A DNA stretch of 64,000 nucleotides from SEAL01 sp032153715 (GTDB taxonomy: Bacteria > Patescibacteriota > Saccharimonadia > Saccharimonadales > Saccharimonadaceae). The notes under the pieces are model-generated. The model did no database searches and was not told where the DNA came from. It saw nothing but the letters and a program-made list of their open reading frames with translations. The stretch's first letter is position 1; each line of letters begins with the position of its first letter. Location: assembly GCA_032153715.1 (NCBI GenBank), contig JALDYR010000002.1:248001-312000 (forward strand), given 5' to 3'. Both the position numbers and the translations under genes were made by a program. Shown here in pieces: positions 15,699-23,296 of this stretch.

Positions 15699-17816
15699 AT
15701 GTCTACGATCAACCCGCATGGGAAAGAGATCATTAGTGTCAGTACAGAGTTTGCTGGCAAACCGTTAACATTGGAAGTAAATCGTGTTGGATTCCGCACG
15801 AGCGCGAGTGTGCTCGTTAAATATGGCGACACCGTTGTATTAGGGACCGCTATGGTTGGTTCACGTCCGGTTGTACTGGATTACTTCCCGCTGTCAATTG
15901 ATTATGAAGAAAAATTTTATGCAGCTGGCAAAATTAGTGGCAGCCGCTTTATCAAGCGCGAAGGTCGCCCAAGTGATGAGGCGATTCTGATTGGTCGTTT
16001 GATTGACCGTCCAATTCGTCCACTGTTTCCAAAGGGCTATCGTCAAGAAGTGCAGGTCGTGGCAAGTGTCCTGTCGATGGATCCAAGCTTCCGCCCTGAC
16101 GCGATTGCAATGATTGCAGCTAGTACGGCACTCAGTCTGACTGGTACGCCATTTGATGGTCCCGTTGCCGGCCTACGCGTGTCACGCGTGAACGGTGAGT
16201 TCAAAGCCTTTGCAACGCCAGAAGAGCGTGATGCGAGTGATCTTGACCTCGTAGTTGCTGGTATTGAAAGCGGCATCACTATGGTGGAAGCTGGCGCAAA
16301 CGAAGTGTCTGAGGATGTCATTGCCGATGCACTGGCATGGGCATTTGACGCCTACCAGCCGGCAATTGCACTGCAAAAAGAACTGGTTGCAAAGGTTGGT
16401 GTTGAAGCGCGTGAATACACGCTCGTGTTGCCAAATGAAGACATTCAAACTGCAGTTGACGAGTGGATTCACGGCAAGCTTGGCGAATCACTTCGTCGCC
16501 CATACCCAGAACGCAACGAAATGGTGAATAATCTCCGCTGGGCATTCCATGATGAAATGCGCGAAAAAATTGGCGCTGACGACTACGAAAAACTCCACGA
16601 CGAATACGACGAAGCCTTCACGAGCGCACTCCACAAAGACGTGCGCCGCGGCATTGTTGACGACAACAAGCGTCCTGATGGTCGCGCCCTGGATGAAATC
16701 CGCGTCCTGTCCAGTGAAACGGGTATTTTGCCACGAGCGCATGGTTCATCACTCTTCACGCGTGGCGTGACGCAGGGTATGAATATTGTGACATTGGCAC
16801 CACTTAGCTATGCACAAATTGTGGATACCATGGAAGTTAACGACGGTGAACGTCGCTACATGCACCATTACAACGCGCCTGGCTACACAGTTGGTGAAGT
16901 ACGTCGCCTGAGCGGCCCAGGCCGTCGCGAGATTGGCCACGGCTACCTCGCTGAACGCGCAGTCTTGCCAGTTTTGCCATCAGCGGAAGACTTCCCATAT
17001 GCAATTCGTAGCGTCACTGAAATCATGAGTCAGAACGGCTCGACTTCAATGGCGGCAACTTGTAGCTCGGTGCTGGCATTGATGGATGCTGGCGTGCCAA
17101 TTAAGCGCCCCGTATCCGGTATTGCTATGGGCTTGATGATGGAAGGCGAGACGCCATATGTCCTGAGTGACATTGCCGACGCCGAAGATTTTGCTGGCGA
17201 CATGGACTTTAAGGTAACTGGTACGAGCGAAGGTATCACCGCGATTCAGATGGACATGAAGGTTCATGGTTTGCCAGTTGAGATCCTACGCCAAGCGCTA
17301 ATCAAGGCAAAATCAGGCCGTGCGCACATCCTCGAGCACATGCTGAGTACCTTGGCCGCACCAAAGCCAACTCTCAGCCCGTACGCACCACGGATTGAAA
17401 AGATCAAGATTAACCCAGACAAGATTGGTGCCGTGATTGGTAAGGGTGGTGAAGTGATCAATAAGATCACGGCTGAAACCGGTGCGATGATCGACATTAA
17501 AGAAGATGGACTGATCACAGTGGCTGCGCAAGATACGGTGAATATCGAAAAAGCCATCAACTGGATCAAGAGTCTAACTGAAGAGCCGGAAGTTGGCCGC
17601 ATTTACGAAGGTAAAGTGGTGAGCATTAAAGACTTTGGTGCCTTCATTAATATCCTTCCGGGCATCGACGGCATGGTACATATCAGCCAGTTGTCTGACG
17701 AACGTGTTGAGCAGGTGAGCGATGTCCTCCATGAAGGGCAAGTCCTCAACGTCAAGTTGACAGGTATTGATGAGCGTGGACGTTTAAGTCTGTCGGTCAA
17801 AGACGCGCAGCAATAA
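15699..17816 (+). CDS. pnp: Polyribonucleotide nucleotidyltransferase (PNPase)
   Basis: Phosphorolytic 3'-5' exoribonuclease, 705 residues as usual. Two RNase PH-like domains flank a helical domain. The second carries the catalytic TGTSEGITAIQMDMK block (about 507-521). A KH domain (GAVIGKGGEVINKI, about 577) and an S1 domain (YEGKVVSIKDFGAFI, about 638) follow. The AGGAGG ribosome-binding site fixes the start. It is followed by a strong hairpin. With the two RNase J genes nearby, this is the core of mRNA turnover. Confidence 0.97.
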   Translation: MSTINPHGKEIISVSTEFAGKPLTLEVNRVGFRTSASVLVKYGDTVVLGTAMVGSRPVVLDYFPLSIDYEEKFYAAGKISGSRFIKREGRPSDEAILIGRLIDRPIRPLFPKGYRQEVQVVASVLSMDPSFRPDAIAMIAASTALSLTGTPFDGPVAGLRVSRVNGEFKAFATPEERDASDLDLVVAGIESGITMVEAGANEVSEDVIADALAWAFDAYQPAIALQKELVAKVGVEAREYTLVLPNEDIQTAVDEWIHGKLGESLRRPYPERNEMVNNLRWAFHDEMREKIGADDYEKLHDEYDEAFTSALHKDVRRGIVDDNKRPDGRALDEIRVLSSETGILPRAHGSSLFTRGVTQGMNIVTLAPLSYAQIVDTMEVNDGERRYMHHYNAPGYTVGEVRRLSGPGRREIGHGYLAERAVLPVLPSAEDFPYAIRSVTEIMSQNGSTSMAATCSSVLALMDAGVPIKRPVSGIAMGLMMEGETPYVLSDIADAEDFAGDMDFKVTGTSEGITAIQMDMKVHGLPVEILRQALIKAKSGRAHILEHMLSTLAAPKPTLSPYAPRIEKIKINPDKIGAVIGKGGEVINKITAETGAMIDIKEDGLITVAAQDTVNIEKAINWIKSLTEEPEVGRIYEGKVVSIKDFGAFINILPGIDGMVHISQLSDERVEQVSDVLHEGQVLNVKLTGIDERGRLSLSVKDAQQ

Positions 17817-17839
17817 GGCGTAGATTTAGTGTAAAAGTA

Positions 17840-17867
17840 TACCCCACCTCCTTGTTGAGGTGGGGTA
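17840..17867 (+). terminator. Terminator-like hairpin after pnp
   Basis: An 11-bp perfect stem (TACCCCACCTC/GAGGTGGGGTA) with a 6-nt loop, followed by only a weak T-tract (TTGTGT). Confidence 0.7.
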
Positions 17868-18215
17868 TTGTGTATGCACGGGAAAGACGCAAAGGAGATT
17901 TGTGATTACTAAACTGCGGGTCGTGATTCGCTTGCTTAGTTTCAGTGCGCTGTAGATATTGATTTTTATTCATAAGTGTGTTAATATTTAGGAATACCGC
18001 CCTACAGACCTACAGAGGCATGTCTTATAAACAAAATTTCTTGAACAAATCAGAGTAATTATAACGATTGTTCACATTTGGCCAAGAAGAAAACATATCT
18101 TGTTCAATCTTTTATAAATTTATTTATTTCTCGAGGAACTCAAATCTCTAGATACACTACCAAGTCGTAAATCGGCTAGGGGTGCTTTTGATATATTTCC
18201 TCGAAAAGGAGAAAA
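17868..18215 (+). other. Gene-poor gap between pnp and the first RNase J gene
   Basis: About 350 bp, AT-rich in its second half. I see one short frame with a good AAAGGAG site (GTG 17903 to TAG 17956, 17 residues, basic and hydrophobic). There is also a TTCCTC/GAGGAA complementarity between the start and end of the leader near 18131-18204, and the GGAG site of the RNase J gene. No clear promoter of TTGACA/TATAAT type is visible. No larger gene or known RNA is recognised. Confidence 0.4.
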
Positions 18216-20060
18216 ATGAAACAAACTACATCACACATACAGCGGCGCAAAAATGACGCCGCCGACCGAAAAATTCGTCACTACCAAACGACCAAAGTAA
18301 AAATGGGACCAGTGCCGCGTGATACGCTCCGCATTGTGCCACTTGGCGGACAAAACGGGATTGGCGAAAAGAATATGATTGTTGTCGAATATAATGACGA
18401 TGCGATTGTCCTCGACTGTGGGTTTAACCTGGGTATTGAGCTACCGGGTGTGAACTACGCCATTCCTGCGGTTGATTATCTACAGTCAATCAAACACAAG
18501 CTCCGCGGCTATGTCATTAGCCATGGACATATGGATCATATCGGCGGTTTAATCCACATTGCACCTGAATGCCCTGCGCCAATTATCGGTAGTCGTTTTA
18601 CGATTGGAATGGTCGGCGTGCAATTTGAAAAAGCCAGTGAAAACGGACTTGGCTTTCAGCCTGAACTGACGACGCTTGATATGGATAGTCATGAACGATT
18701 GCAGCTCGGCGCGTTTACGATTGAGTTGGTCCGAGTGACGCATTCAGTGCCAGAATCGTCGGCGATTGTCATCGACACACCTGTCGGTCGGCTGGTGAAT
18801 ACCGGAGATTTTCGCCTCGACCCAGAGCCACTCGATGCGATGCCAAGCGATATTACGCGGCTCAAGCAGCTTGGAAACGAAGGTGTGCTGTTGCTTATGA
18901 GCGAGAGCACTAATACGACAAGGCTAGGGCGGACGCCCACTGAACATACCCTGCAGAAAAGTTTTAACGACTTGATCCAGCGGGCAGTGGGACGAGTGTT
19001 TATTGGTGTTTTTTCAACGAACATGAACCGTATTCAGATGATTGTGAACGCTGCGGCCGCACATAACCGCAAGGTTGTCCTTGATGGCCGGAGTATGATG
19101 GCGACCGCCGAACTTGCGGTGCGGCTGGGTAATCTGAAAATTCCAAAAGAGACACTAGTGCCAATGCGCGAGGCAGTTAATCTACCTGATGATCGGCTGG
19201 TTGTTGTTTGTACAGGAGGGCAGGGTGAGCCAGGGGCGGCCATGACGCGTATGGCGGCTGGCGAGCATCAGTATCTGAAATTAAAACGCGGTGATACGGC
19301 AGTGATTAGTAGTACGCCAATCCCGGGGAATGAGCGGAGCTATCAGCGAGTTGGCGACGATCTGGCGCGGATTGAGGTCAAGCAGTATCGTCATCCGACG
19401 CACGAGATTGACGGGTGCGGACCGCTCCATGTGTCTGGTCATGCCGCACGCGACGAGCACGCTGAAATGATCCAGTTAACGCAGCCGCAGTATGTACTGC
19501 CGATTTATGGCGGCGCACTTAACCGACAGTATCACAAGGATATTGCCCGTGCTGCGGGAATGCGAGACCAGGCGATCATCATGGCAGATAATGGGGTAGT
19601 GATTGAGTTTGGCGCCAAGAAGGTGCCGCAAATAAAAGGAAGTGTCACTGCAGGCGCACGCCTAGTTGATCAGACGGGCGCTATTGTCCCAGGGCTGGTT
19701 ATCAAGGATCGCTTGCTCCTACAGGATGATGGCGTGGTTGTCGTGATTGTGACGCTTGATCGTAAAACCGGCCGGTTGCTATCGAGTCCAGATATCATTA
19801 CGCGCGGGACAATTTCGATACGTGACAATGTCGAGCTCGTTGAGGCGCTGCGGATGGAGCTGCGTCAGGCCGTGAGAGTGAGGCGCGTGTCACATGCGAC
19901 GCTGGAACTTTCAAAACTGCAGTTGAAAGAGCGGGTAGTGAAATTTATCGCCGTGCGCACGCAGCTGACACCGATTGTCATACCGGTAATTACCTTTGTG
20001 CAGGCGGATGGTCGAACAAACCGTATCGCAAAGCCGGTTGCCGATGCCTACAGTGAGTAG
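18216..20060 (+). CDS. rnj: Ribonuclease J paralog with altered metal-ligand motif
   Basis: A 614-residue metallo-beta-lactamase/beta-CASP nuclease. The zinc motif HGHMDH (103-108) is intact, as are the later His (VTHSVPES) and Asp (GDFRLD). SGHA is present near residue 405, but the motif normally reading PxHGE is P429-I-Y431-G-G, so the expected metal-binding His is Tyr. The partner at 23297 has His there. It may be a low-activity or structural partner, as B. subtilis RNase J2 is for J1 (inference). A GGAG ribosome-binding site precedes ATG 18216. The N-terminal ~35 residues are basic. Confidence 0.92.
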   Translation: MKQTTSHIQRRKNDAADRKIRHYQTTKVKMGPVPRDTLRIVPLGGQNGIGEKNMIVVEYNDDAIVLDCGFNLGIELPGVNYAIPAVDYLQSIKHKLRGYVISHGHMDHIGGLIHIAPECPAPIIGSRFTIGMVGVQFEKASENGLGFQPELTTLDMDSHERLQLGAFTIELVRVTHSVPESSAIVIDTPVGRLVNTGDFRLDPEPLDAMPSDITRLKQLGNEGVLLLMSESTNTTRLGRTPTEHTLQKSFNDLIQRAVGRVFIGVFSTNMNRIQMIVNAAAAHNRKVVLDGRSMMATAELAVRLGNLKIPKETLVPMREAVNLPDDRLVVVCTGGQGEPGAAMTRMAAGEHQYLKLKRGDTAVISSTPIPGNERSYQRVGDDLARIEVKQYRHPTHEIDGCGPLHVSGHAARDEHAEMIQLTQPQYVLPIYGGALNRQYHKDIARAAGMRDQAIIMADNGVVIEFGAKKVPQIKGSVTAGARLVDQTGAIVPGLVIKDRLLLQDDGVVVVIVTLDRKTGRLLSSPDIITRGTISIRDNVELVEALRMELRQAVRVRRVSHATLELSKLQLKERVVKFIAVRTQLTPIVIPVITFVQADGRTNRIAKPVADAYSE

Positions 20061-20077
20061 GGCTGCCACAGGCTATT

Positions 20078-20086
20078 TGCTATAAT
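20078..20086 (+). promoter_or_regulatory. Extended -10 (TGCTATAAT) of the small peptide gene
   Basis: TGCTATAAT lies 26 nt before ATG 20113, with an AGGAGGA site between. It is a complete expression signal for a 40-residue product. Confidence 0.6.
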
Positions 20087-20112
20087 AGATAGAGAGATAT
20101 CAGGAGGAATAT

Positions 20113-20235
20113 ATGCTTCAAAAACTTCTTCGATCGACAATTTTCCTAGCCTTCTTGAGGTGGCTAGCGCCAAGAGTGTGGCGAGTTATCAAGCGTAGAT
20201 ACGAGACCTATCACAGGACACACGGAGCTAAATAG
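20113..20235 (+). CDS. Small cationic amphipathic peptide, 40 aa
   Basis: ATG 20113 to TAG 20235. It has its own TGCTATAAT box and an AGGAGGA site 7 nt upstream. The product (MLQKLLRSTIF at the start, then WLAPRVWRVIKRRYE) has a short hydrophobic helix with three tryptophans-plus-arginines spaced to form an amphipathic helix, and a strongly basic second half. It has no acidic residue apart from one Glu. This could be a membrane-active peptide, a toxin-like protein or a leader peptide. The stop codon lies in the loop of an 8-bp hairpin. Confidence 0.55.
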   Translation: MLQKLLRSTIFLAFLRWLAPRVWRVIKRRYETYHRTHGAK

Positions 20236-20249
20236 GCGATAGTGTCCTG
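20214..20249 (+). other. Hairpin spanning the end of the small peptide gene
   Basis: CAGGACAC (20214-20221) pairs perfectly with GTGTCCTG (20242-20249) around a 20-nt loop that includes the stop codon. No T-run follows, so it may stabilise the 3' end rather than terminate. Confidence 0.5.
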
Positions 20250-20302
20250 AGGTAAAGGGTGACTTGATTTGCTACTTTATCGAACGCTTTTAAGTATGAG
20301 CA

Positions 20303-20311
20303 TGATATACT
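20303..20311 (+). promoter_or_regulatory. Extended -10 (TGATATACT) before the 20327 prepilin
   Basis: TGATATACT ends 15 nt before ATG 20327; no Shine-Dalgarno sequence in between. Confidence 0.5.
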
Positions 20312-20326
20312 AAAAACTAACAAAGT

Positions 20327-20884
20327 ATGGTGGGACAAAAGCAATTTTCTAGGGTGAACAGACGACAAGCGGCTGGCTTTACGATTGTCGAACTGTTAAT
20401 TGTGATCGTCGTCATTGGTATTCTGGCCGCCATTACGATCGTGGCGTTTAATGGGATTCAAACTCGAGCAAGTGACACCTCGGTAAAGACCGACCTCATG
20501 AATATAACCAAGAAGGCCGAGGCGTACCGTGCCATCAATACCGTGTACCCGTCAAACACTAGTCAGTTCGTAAATGAGTACGCTGTTAAAACGAATACTA
20601 ATGCCTACGCGATAACGTCAGCTGTTGCGTATAATTTGCTGTATTGCTCGATCAGTCCATATGATACGTATGCGATTCTTGCAACTGCCGCGAGCGGTAA
20701 AAAGTTCTATTCTATGAACGGTGGGGCAGTGCAAGAGTATACGGGCGCGACAATATGGTCAAATTCGAATACATCGGCGATTTGCGGGAGTGTCCTAGCT
20801 GGCTCGAACAATACGGGGCAAGTGGGGTATAACTATAGCGATACGACCACTGGTCCATGGCGTGCTTGGGTGGGTGCGAACTAA
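20327..20884 (+). CDS. Type IV prepilin, dispersed family
   Basis: A 185-residue prepilin with a basic leader of 17 residues (ending RQAAG) before Phe, the shared FTIVELLIVIVV helix with Glu at +5, and a variable head. The head has two cysteines, near residues 107 and 153, placed to form a disulfide, and is rich in Asn, Thr, Tyr and Ser. It is monocistronic, between the small peptide gene and the glycosylase gene. It is expected to need PilD processing. Confidence 0.92.
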   Translation: MVGQKQFSRVNRRQAAGFTIVELLIVIVVIGILAAITIVAFNGIQTRASDTSVKTDLMNITKKAEAYRAINTVYPSNTSQFVNEYAVKTNTNAYAITSAVAYNLLYCSISPYDTYAILATAASGKKFYSMNGGAVQEYTGATIWSNSNTSAICGSVLAGSNNTGQVGYNYSDTTTGPWRAWVGAN

Positions 20885-20902
20885 CACCTTAGTCTCATAA
20901 GC

Positions 20903-20908
20903 TATACT
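20903..20908 (+). promoter_or_regulatory. -10 box TATACT before the uracil-DNA glycosylase gene
   Basis: TATACT ends 6 nt before ATG 20915, implying a leaderless mRNA. Confidence 0.55.
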
Positions 20909-20914
20909 TAAAGT

Positions 20915-21487
20915 ATGGACAAGCAGCAGCAACTCGATCAGGTAAAAGCGACGATTCTCGAGAAGAACATTTGCCCCGAACTTGCTGCCGCGGCAACAAA
21001 CTTGGTGATGGGCGATGGTAATGTTGACGCTGACATTGTTTTTATTGGCGAGGCGCCCGGCAAAAATGAAGACGAGCAGGGGCTACCGTTTATTGGGGCT
21101 GCCGGCAAGTTTTTGAACGAAATGCTGGCTGCGGCCGAGATGGACCGCAGCGACGTTTATATTACCAATATCGTCAAATACCGCCCGCCTAATAACCGTG
21201 ATCCGCTACCAAGCGAAAAACAGGCCTTTTGGCCATACTTGCTGAAACAACTCGAAATTATTGAGCCAAAAGTAGTAATTACGCTTGGTCGTCATAGCAT
21301 GGAGTATTTTTTGCCAGGCATGAAGATTGGCGAGATTCACGGCCAAGCGGAGCGAATTCAGTTTCGTGATCATAAGCTAGTCGTTGTGCCGCTCTATCAT
21401 CCAGCTGCGGCCCTCTATAATGGCAGCCTGCGCCAGACGTTAATTGATGATTTTCTGACAGTACCGAAGATTATCGAAACGCTGTAG
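20915..21487 (+). CDS. Family 4-type uracil-DNA glycosylase lacking Fe-S cysteines
   Basis: Removes uracil from DNA. The fold and active-site motifs of family 4 are present: GEAPGKNEDEQG (residues 45-56), the FIGAAGKFLNEML helix, the KYRPPNNRDP block (88-97) and HPAAALYN (162-169). Enzymes of this family normally carry four cysteines that hold a 4Fe-4S cluster. Here only C20 remains at the first pair, the next ligand position is Y89 (usual KCRPP) and the last is F105 (usual AC.PWL). The protein is thus predicted to fold without the cluster. Its 190-residue length is normal. Confidence 0.88.
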   Translation: MDKQQQLDQVKATILEKNICPELAAAATNLVMGDGNVDADIVFIGEAPGKNEDEQGLPFIGAAGKFLNEMLAAAEMDRSDVYITNIVKYRPPNNRDPLPSEKQAFWPYLLKQLEIIEPKVVITLGRHSMEYFLPGMKIGEIHGQAERIQFRDHKLVVVPLYHPAAALYNGSLRQTLIDDFLTVPKIIETL

Positions 21488-21495
21488 TCGAGGCG

Positions 21496-21504
21496 TGATA
21501 AAAT
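21496..21504 (+). promoter_or_regulatory. Extended -10 (TGATAAAAT) before the CPBP pair
   Basis: TGATAAAAT ends 7 nt before ATG 21512; no Shine-Dalgarno sequence. Confidence 0.5.
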
Positions 21505-21511
21505 CGTACAG

Positions 21512-22306
21512 ATGATATGGCAAAACGTAGTAAAAGGCGGAAGTTTAGCGGCGCTGATGATTGGCGCTGTGCTTGCGATCCCGCTTGAGCACAAGCTTGC
21601 TGGTTATGGCGTCTTGGCGCTCGGTGCGCTGGTGACGCTGGCGGCCGACAGGGCATTTGCTAAACATATATTGTTAATTTATATATCGGTGTCACTGCTG
21701 GCGTTAGCACCGATTAATACTGATACTAATTTGCTCCACATGATCACTATGGGTGCCGTACTACTAGCGGCGGTGGCTATTCCGTATGTGGTGACGCGGT
21801 ACGTGTACCACGAAGAGGTGATTAAGTATCCGATCGGCAAGCACACCTGGACGAAGGGGCATATTGGCTACTTGTTGCTAGCCTTGGTGCTGAGTTATCT
21901 GATCCTGCCGTTTTGGATGGCCTCGACTGGTGAATACGCCAACTGGACGGTCGAGTTATCGTGGAGCTCATTAGGCCTCCTTTTTCTTGGGACGAACGTC
22001 CTGGGGATTTGGGATGAGCTGTTCTTTATTGTGACGACGCTGGCATTACTGCGTCGCCATATGCCATTTTGGCTCGCGAATCTTATCCAGGCGGTGCTGT
22101 TTACGGCATTTTTGTACGAGCTTGGCTTTCGCGGCTGGGCGCCGCTGTTGATTTATCCCTTTGCGCTATTGCAAGGGGAGGTCTTCCGTCGCACCGAGAA
22201 CCTGACGTATATTATCGCAATTCATCTGACAATAGATTTCGTGCTGTATTTAGCGTTGATTCACGCGCACTTTCCATACATTCTGCCAATCTTTATCACG
22301 GGCTAA
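21512..22306 (+). CDS. CPBP-like intramembrane protein, degenerate motifs
   Basis: A 264-residue polytopic membrane protein with about eight hydrophobic segments. Its C-terminal half resembles CPBP (CAAX protease/bacteriocin-processing) proteins. Motif 1, normally EExxxR, reads DELFFI; the last motif is HLTID. With the Glu pair and Arg altered, protease activity is doubtful. It is followed directly by a paralog of the same architecture (shared LLRR-x(4)-WANLIQA block), so the two arose by tandem duplication and may act together. Confidence 0.72.
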   Translation: MIWQNVVKGGSLAALMIGAVLAIPLEHKLAGYGVLALGALVTLAADRAFAKHILLIYISVSLLALAPINTDTNLLHMITMGAVLLAAVAIPYVVTRYVYHEEVIKYPIGKHTWTKGHIGYLLLALVLSYLILPFWMASTGEYANWTVELSWSSLGLLFLGTNVLGIWDELFFIVTTLALLRRHMPFWLANLIQAVLFTAFLYELGFRGWAPLLIYPFALLQGEVFRRTENLTYIIAIHLTIDFVLYLALIHAHFPYILPIFITG

Positions 22307-22309
22307 TTG

Positions 22310-23134
22310 ATGACTTTGGGAACATACGACACGTTACGGAACTTGCGACTCGACAAACAGAGCATGCCGTATTTGATATTCGGCATGCTCGCAAGCGCGT
22401 CGTATAGCGCAGCAGTGGTACTGACATTGCCGTGGCTCAGTGCTACTTTGTGGCTACTCACGATTCTATGGGTGTGGCTGCGGGTTGCACCACGCACGCG
22501 GCGTTATCTGCTGATGATTATTGCAATGTTCGTAGTAATGTCAGTTACGCCGGTCGGTACAAAAACAGACGTCACCTTCATCGCGCTAATGGGGGTGGGT
22601 ATGCTGGCGACAGTCTTATTGCCGTTTATAGCAGAAAAGTATTTATTCCGGGAAGATATCCTTCACATACGGTTTAATTTGCATCATCACTGGAAGCGGC
22701 GCGAGATTGGGTATGTGGTGTTTGCGGCGCTATTTGTACCATTTTGGCTAGGACTTTATTTCTTTACGAGCGACGCGAGTGCGCATTGGCAGCTGGAGAC
22801 GCCGTCAGATGTGATTATTGTGTTTGTCTCGATTATGGCGATTGGCGTGTGGGAAGAGCTTGTTTTTATCGCCACGTTGTTCGGGCTGTTGCGCCGTTAT
22901 TTGCCGTATGCGTGGGCAAACCTTGTGCAAGCAACATTTTTTGCAGCATTTTTATATCAAATCGGTTTTCAGGGCTGGATTGTGATTAATTTATTCTTGT
23001 ACGCGCTATACCAAGGAATGGTTTATTACCGGACGGGTAATTTGGCGACGACGCTGATTATTCATGCGCTGGTTGACCTGGCTGTCTTTGCGACGATTTT
23101 CTTTTCGGTTTATCCACCAAGCGTATTGTTCTAG
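22310..23134 (+). CDS. CPBP-like intramembrane protein
   Basis: Tandem paralog of the preceding gene, 274 residues from the ATG at 22310 (a TTG at 22307 is also in frame). It begins 3 nt after the previous stop. It keeps the double Glu of motif 1 (GVWEELVFIATLF) and a late HALVD motif, but the Arg usually found four residues after the Glu pair is missing. Members of this family are metal-dependent intramembrane proteases or modifiers. Hydrophobic segments are spread over the whole length. The substrate is unknown. Confidence 0.74.
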   Translation: MTLGTYDTLRNLRLDKQSMPYLIFGMLASASYSAAVVLTLPWLSATLWLLTILWVWLRVAPRTRRYLLMIIAMFVVMSVTPVGTKTDVTFIALMGVGMLATVLLPFIAEKYLFREDILHIRFNLHHHWKRREIGYVVFAALFVPFWLGLYFFTSDASAHWQLETPSDVIIVFVSIMAIGVWEELVFIATLFGLLRRYLPYAWANLVQATFFAAFLYQIGFQGWIVINLFLYALYQGMVYYRTGNLATTLIIHALVDLAVFATIFFSVYPPSVLF

Positions 23135-23154
23135 GCTGTTCAACAGGGGTCGTC

Positions 23155-23183
23155 TTGCAAACGTAAATCAAGTTTGCTACAAT
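23155..23183 (+). promoter_or_regulatory. Promoter of the second RNase J gene (TTGCAA-17-TACAAT)
   Basis: TTGCAA (23155-23160) and TACAAT (23178-23183) are 17 nt apart, with TGC before the -10. The ~105-nt leader has a GAGGGA/TCCCTC stem and ends in AAAGGAG. Confidence 0.75.
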
Positions 23184-23296
23184 TAGTCTACTTACAAAGA
23201 GGGAAATACTATTGGTGGCAGGCAAAACTCCCTCAGCTCGTATTTTATTTAAGTCATATAACCTTATTTCAATAAACAAAAGGAGAAATAATACAT

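Noticed and set aside
17816..18215. A housekeeping RNA (tmRNA, SRP RNA or RNase P RNA) in the pnp-RNase J gap
   Set aside because: None of the conserved motifs of these RNAs is visible and the gap is too short for tmRNA or RNase P RNA.
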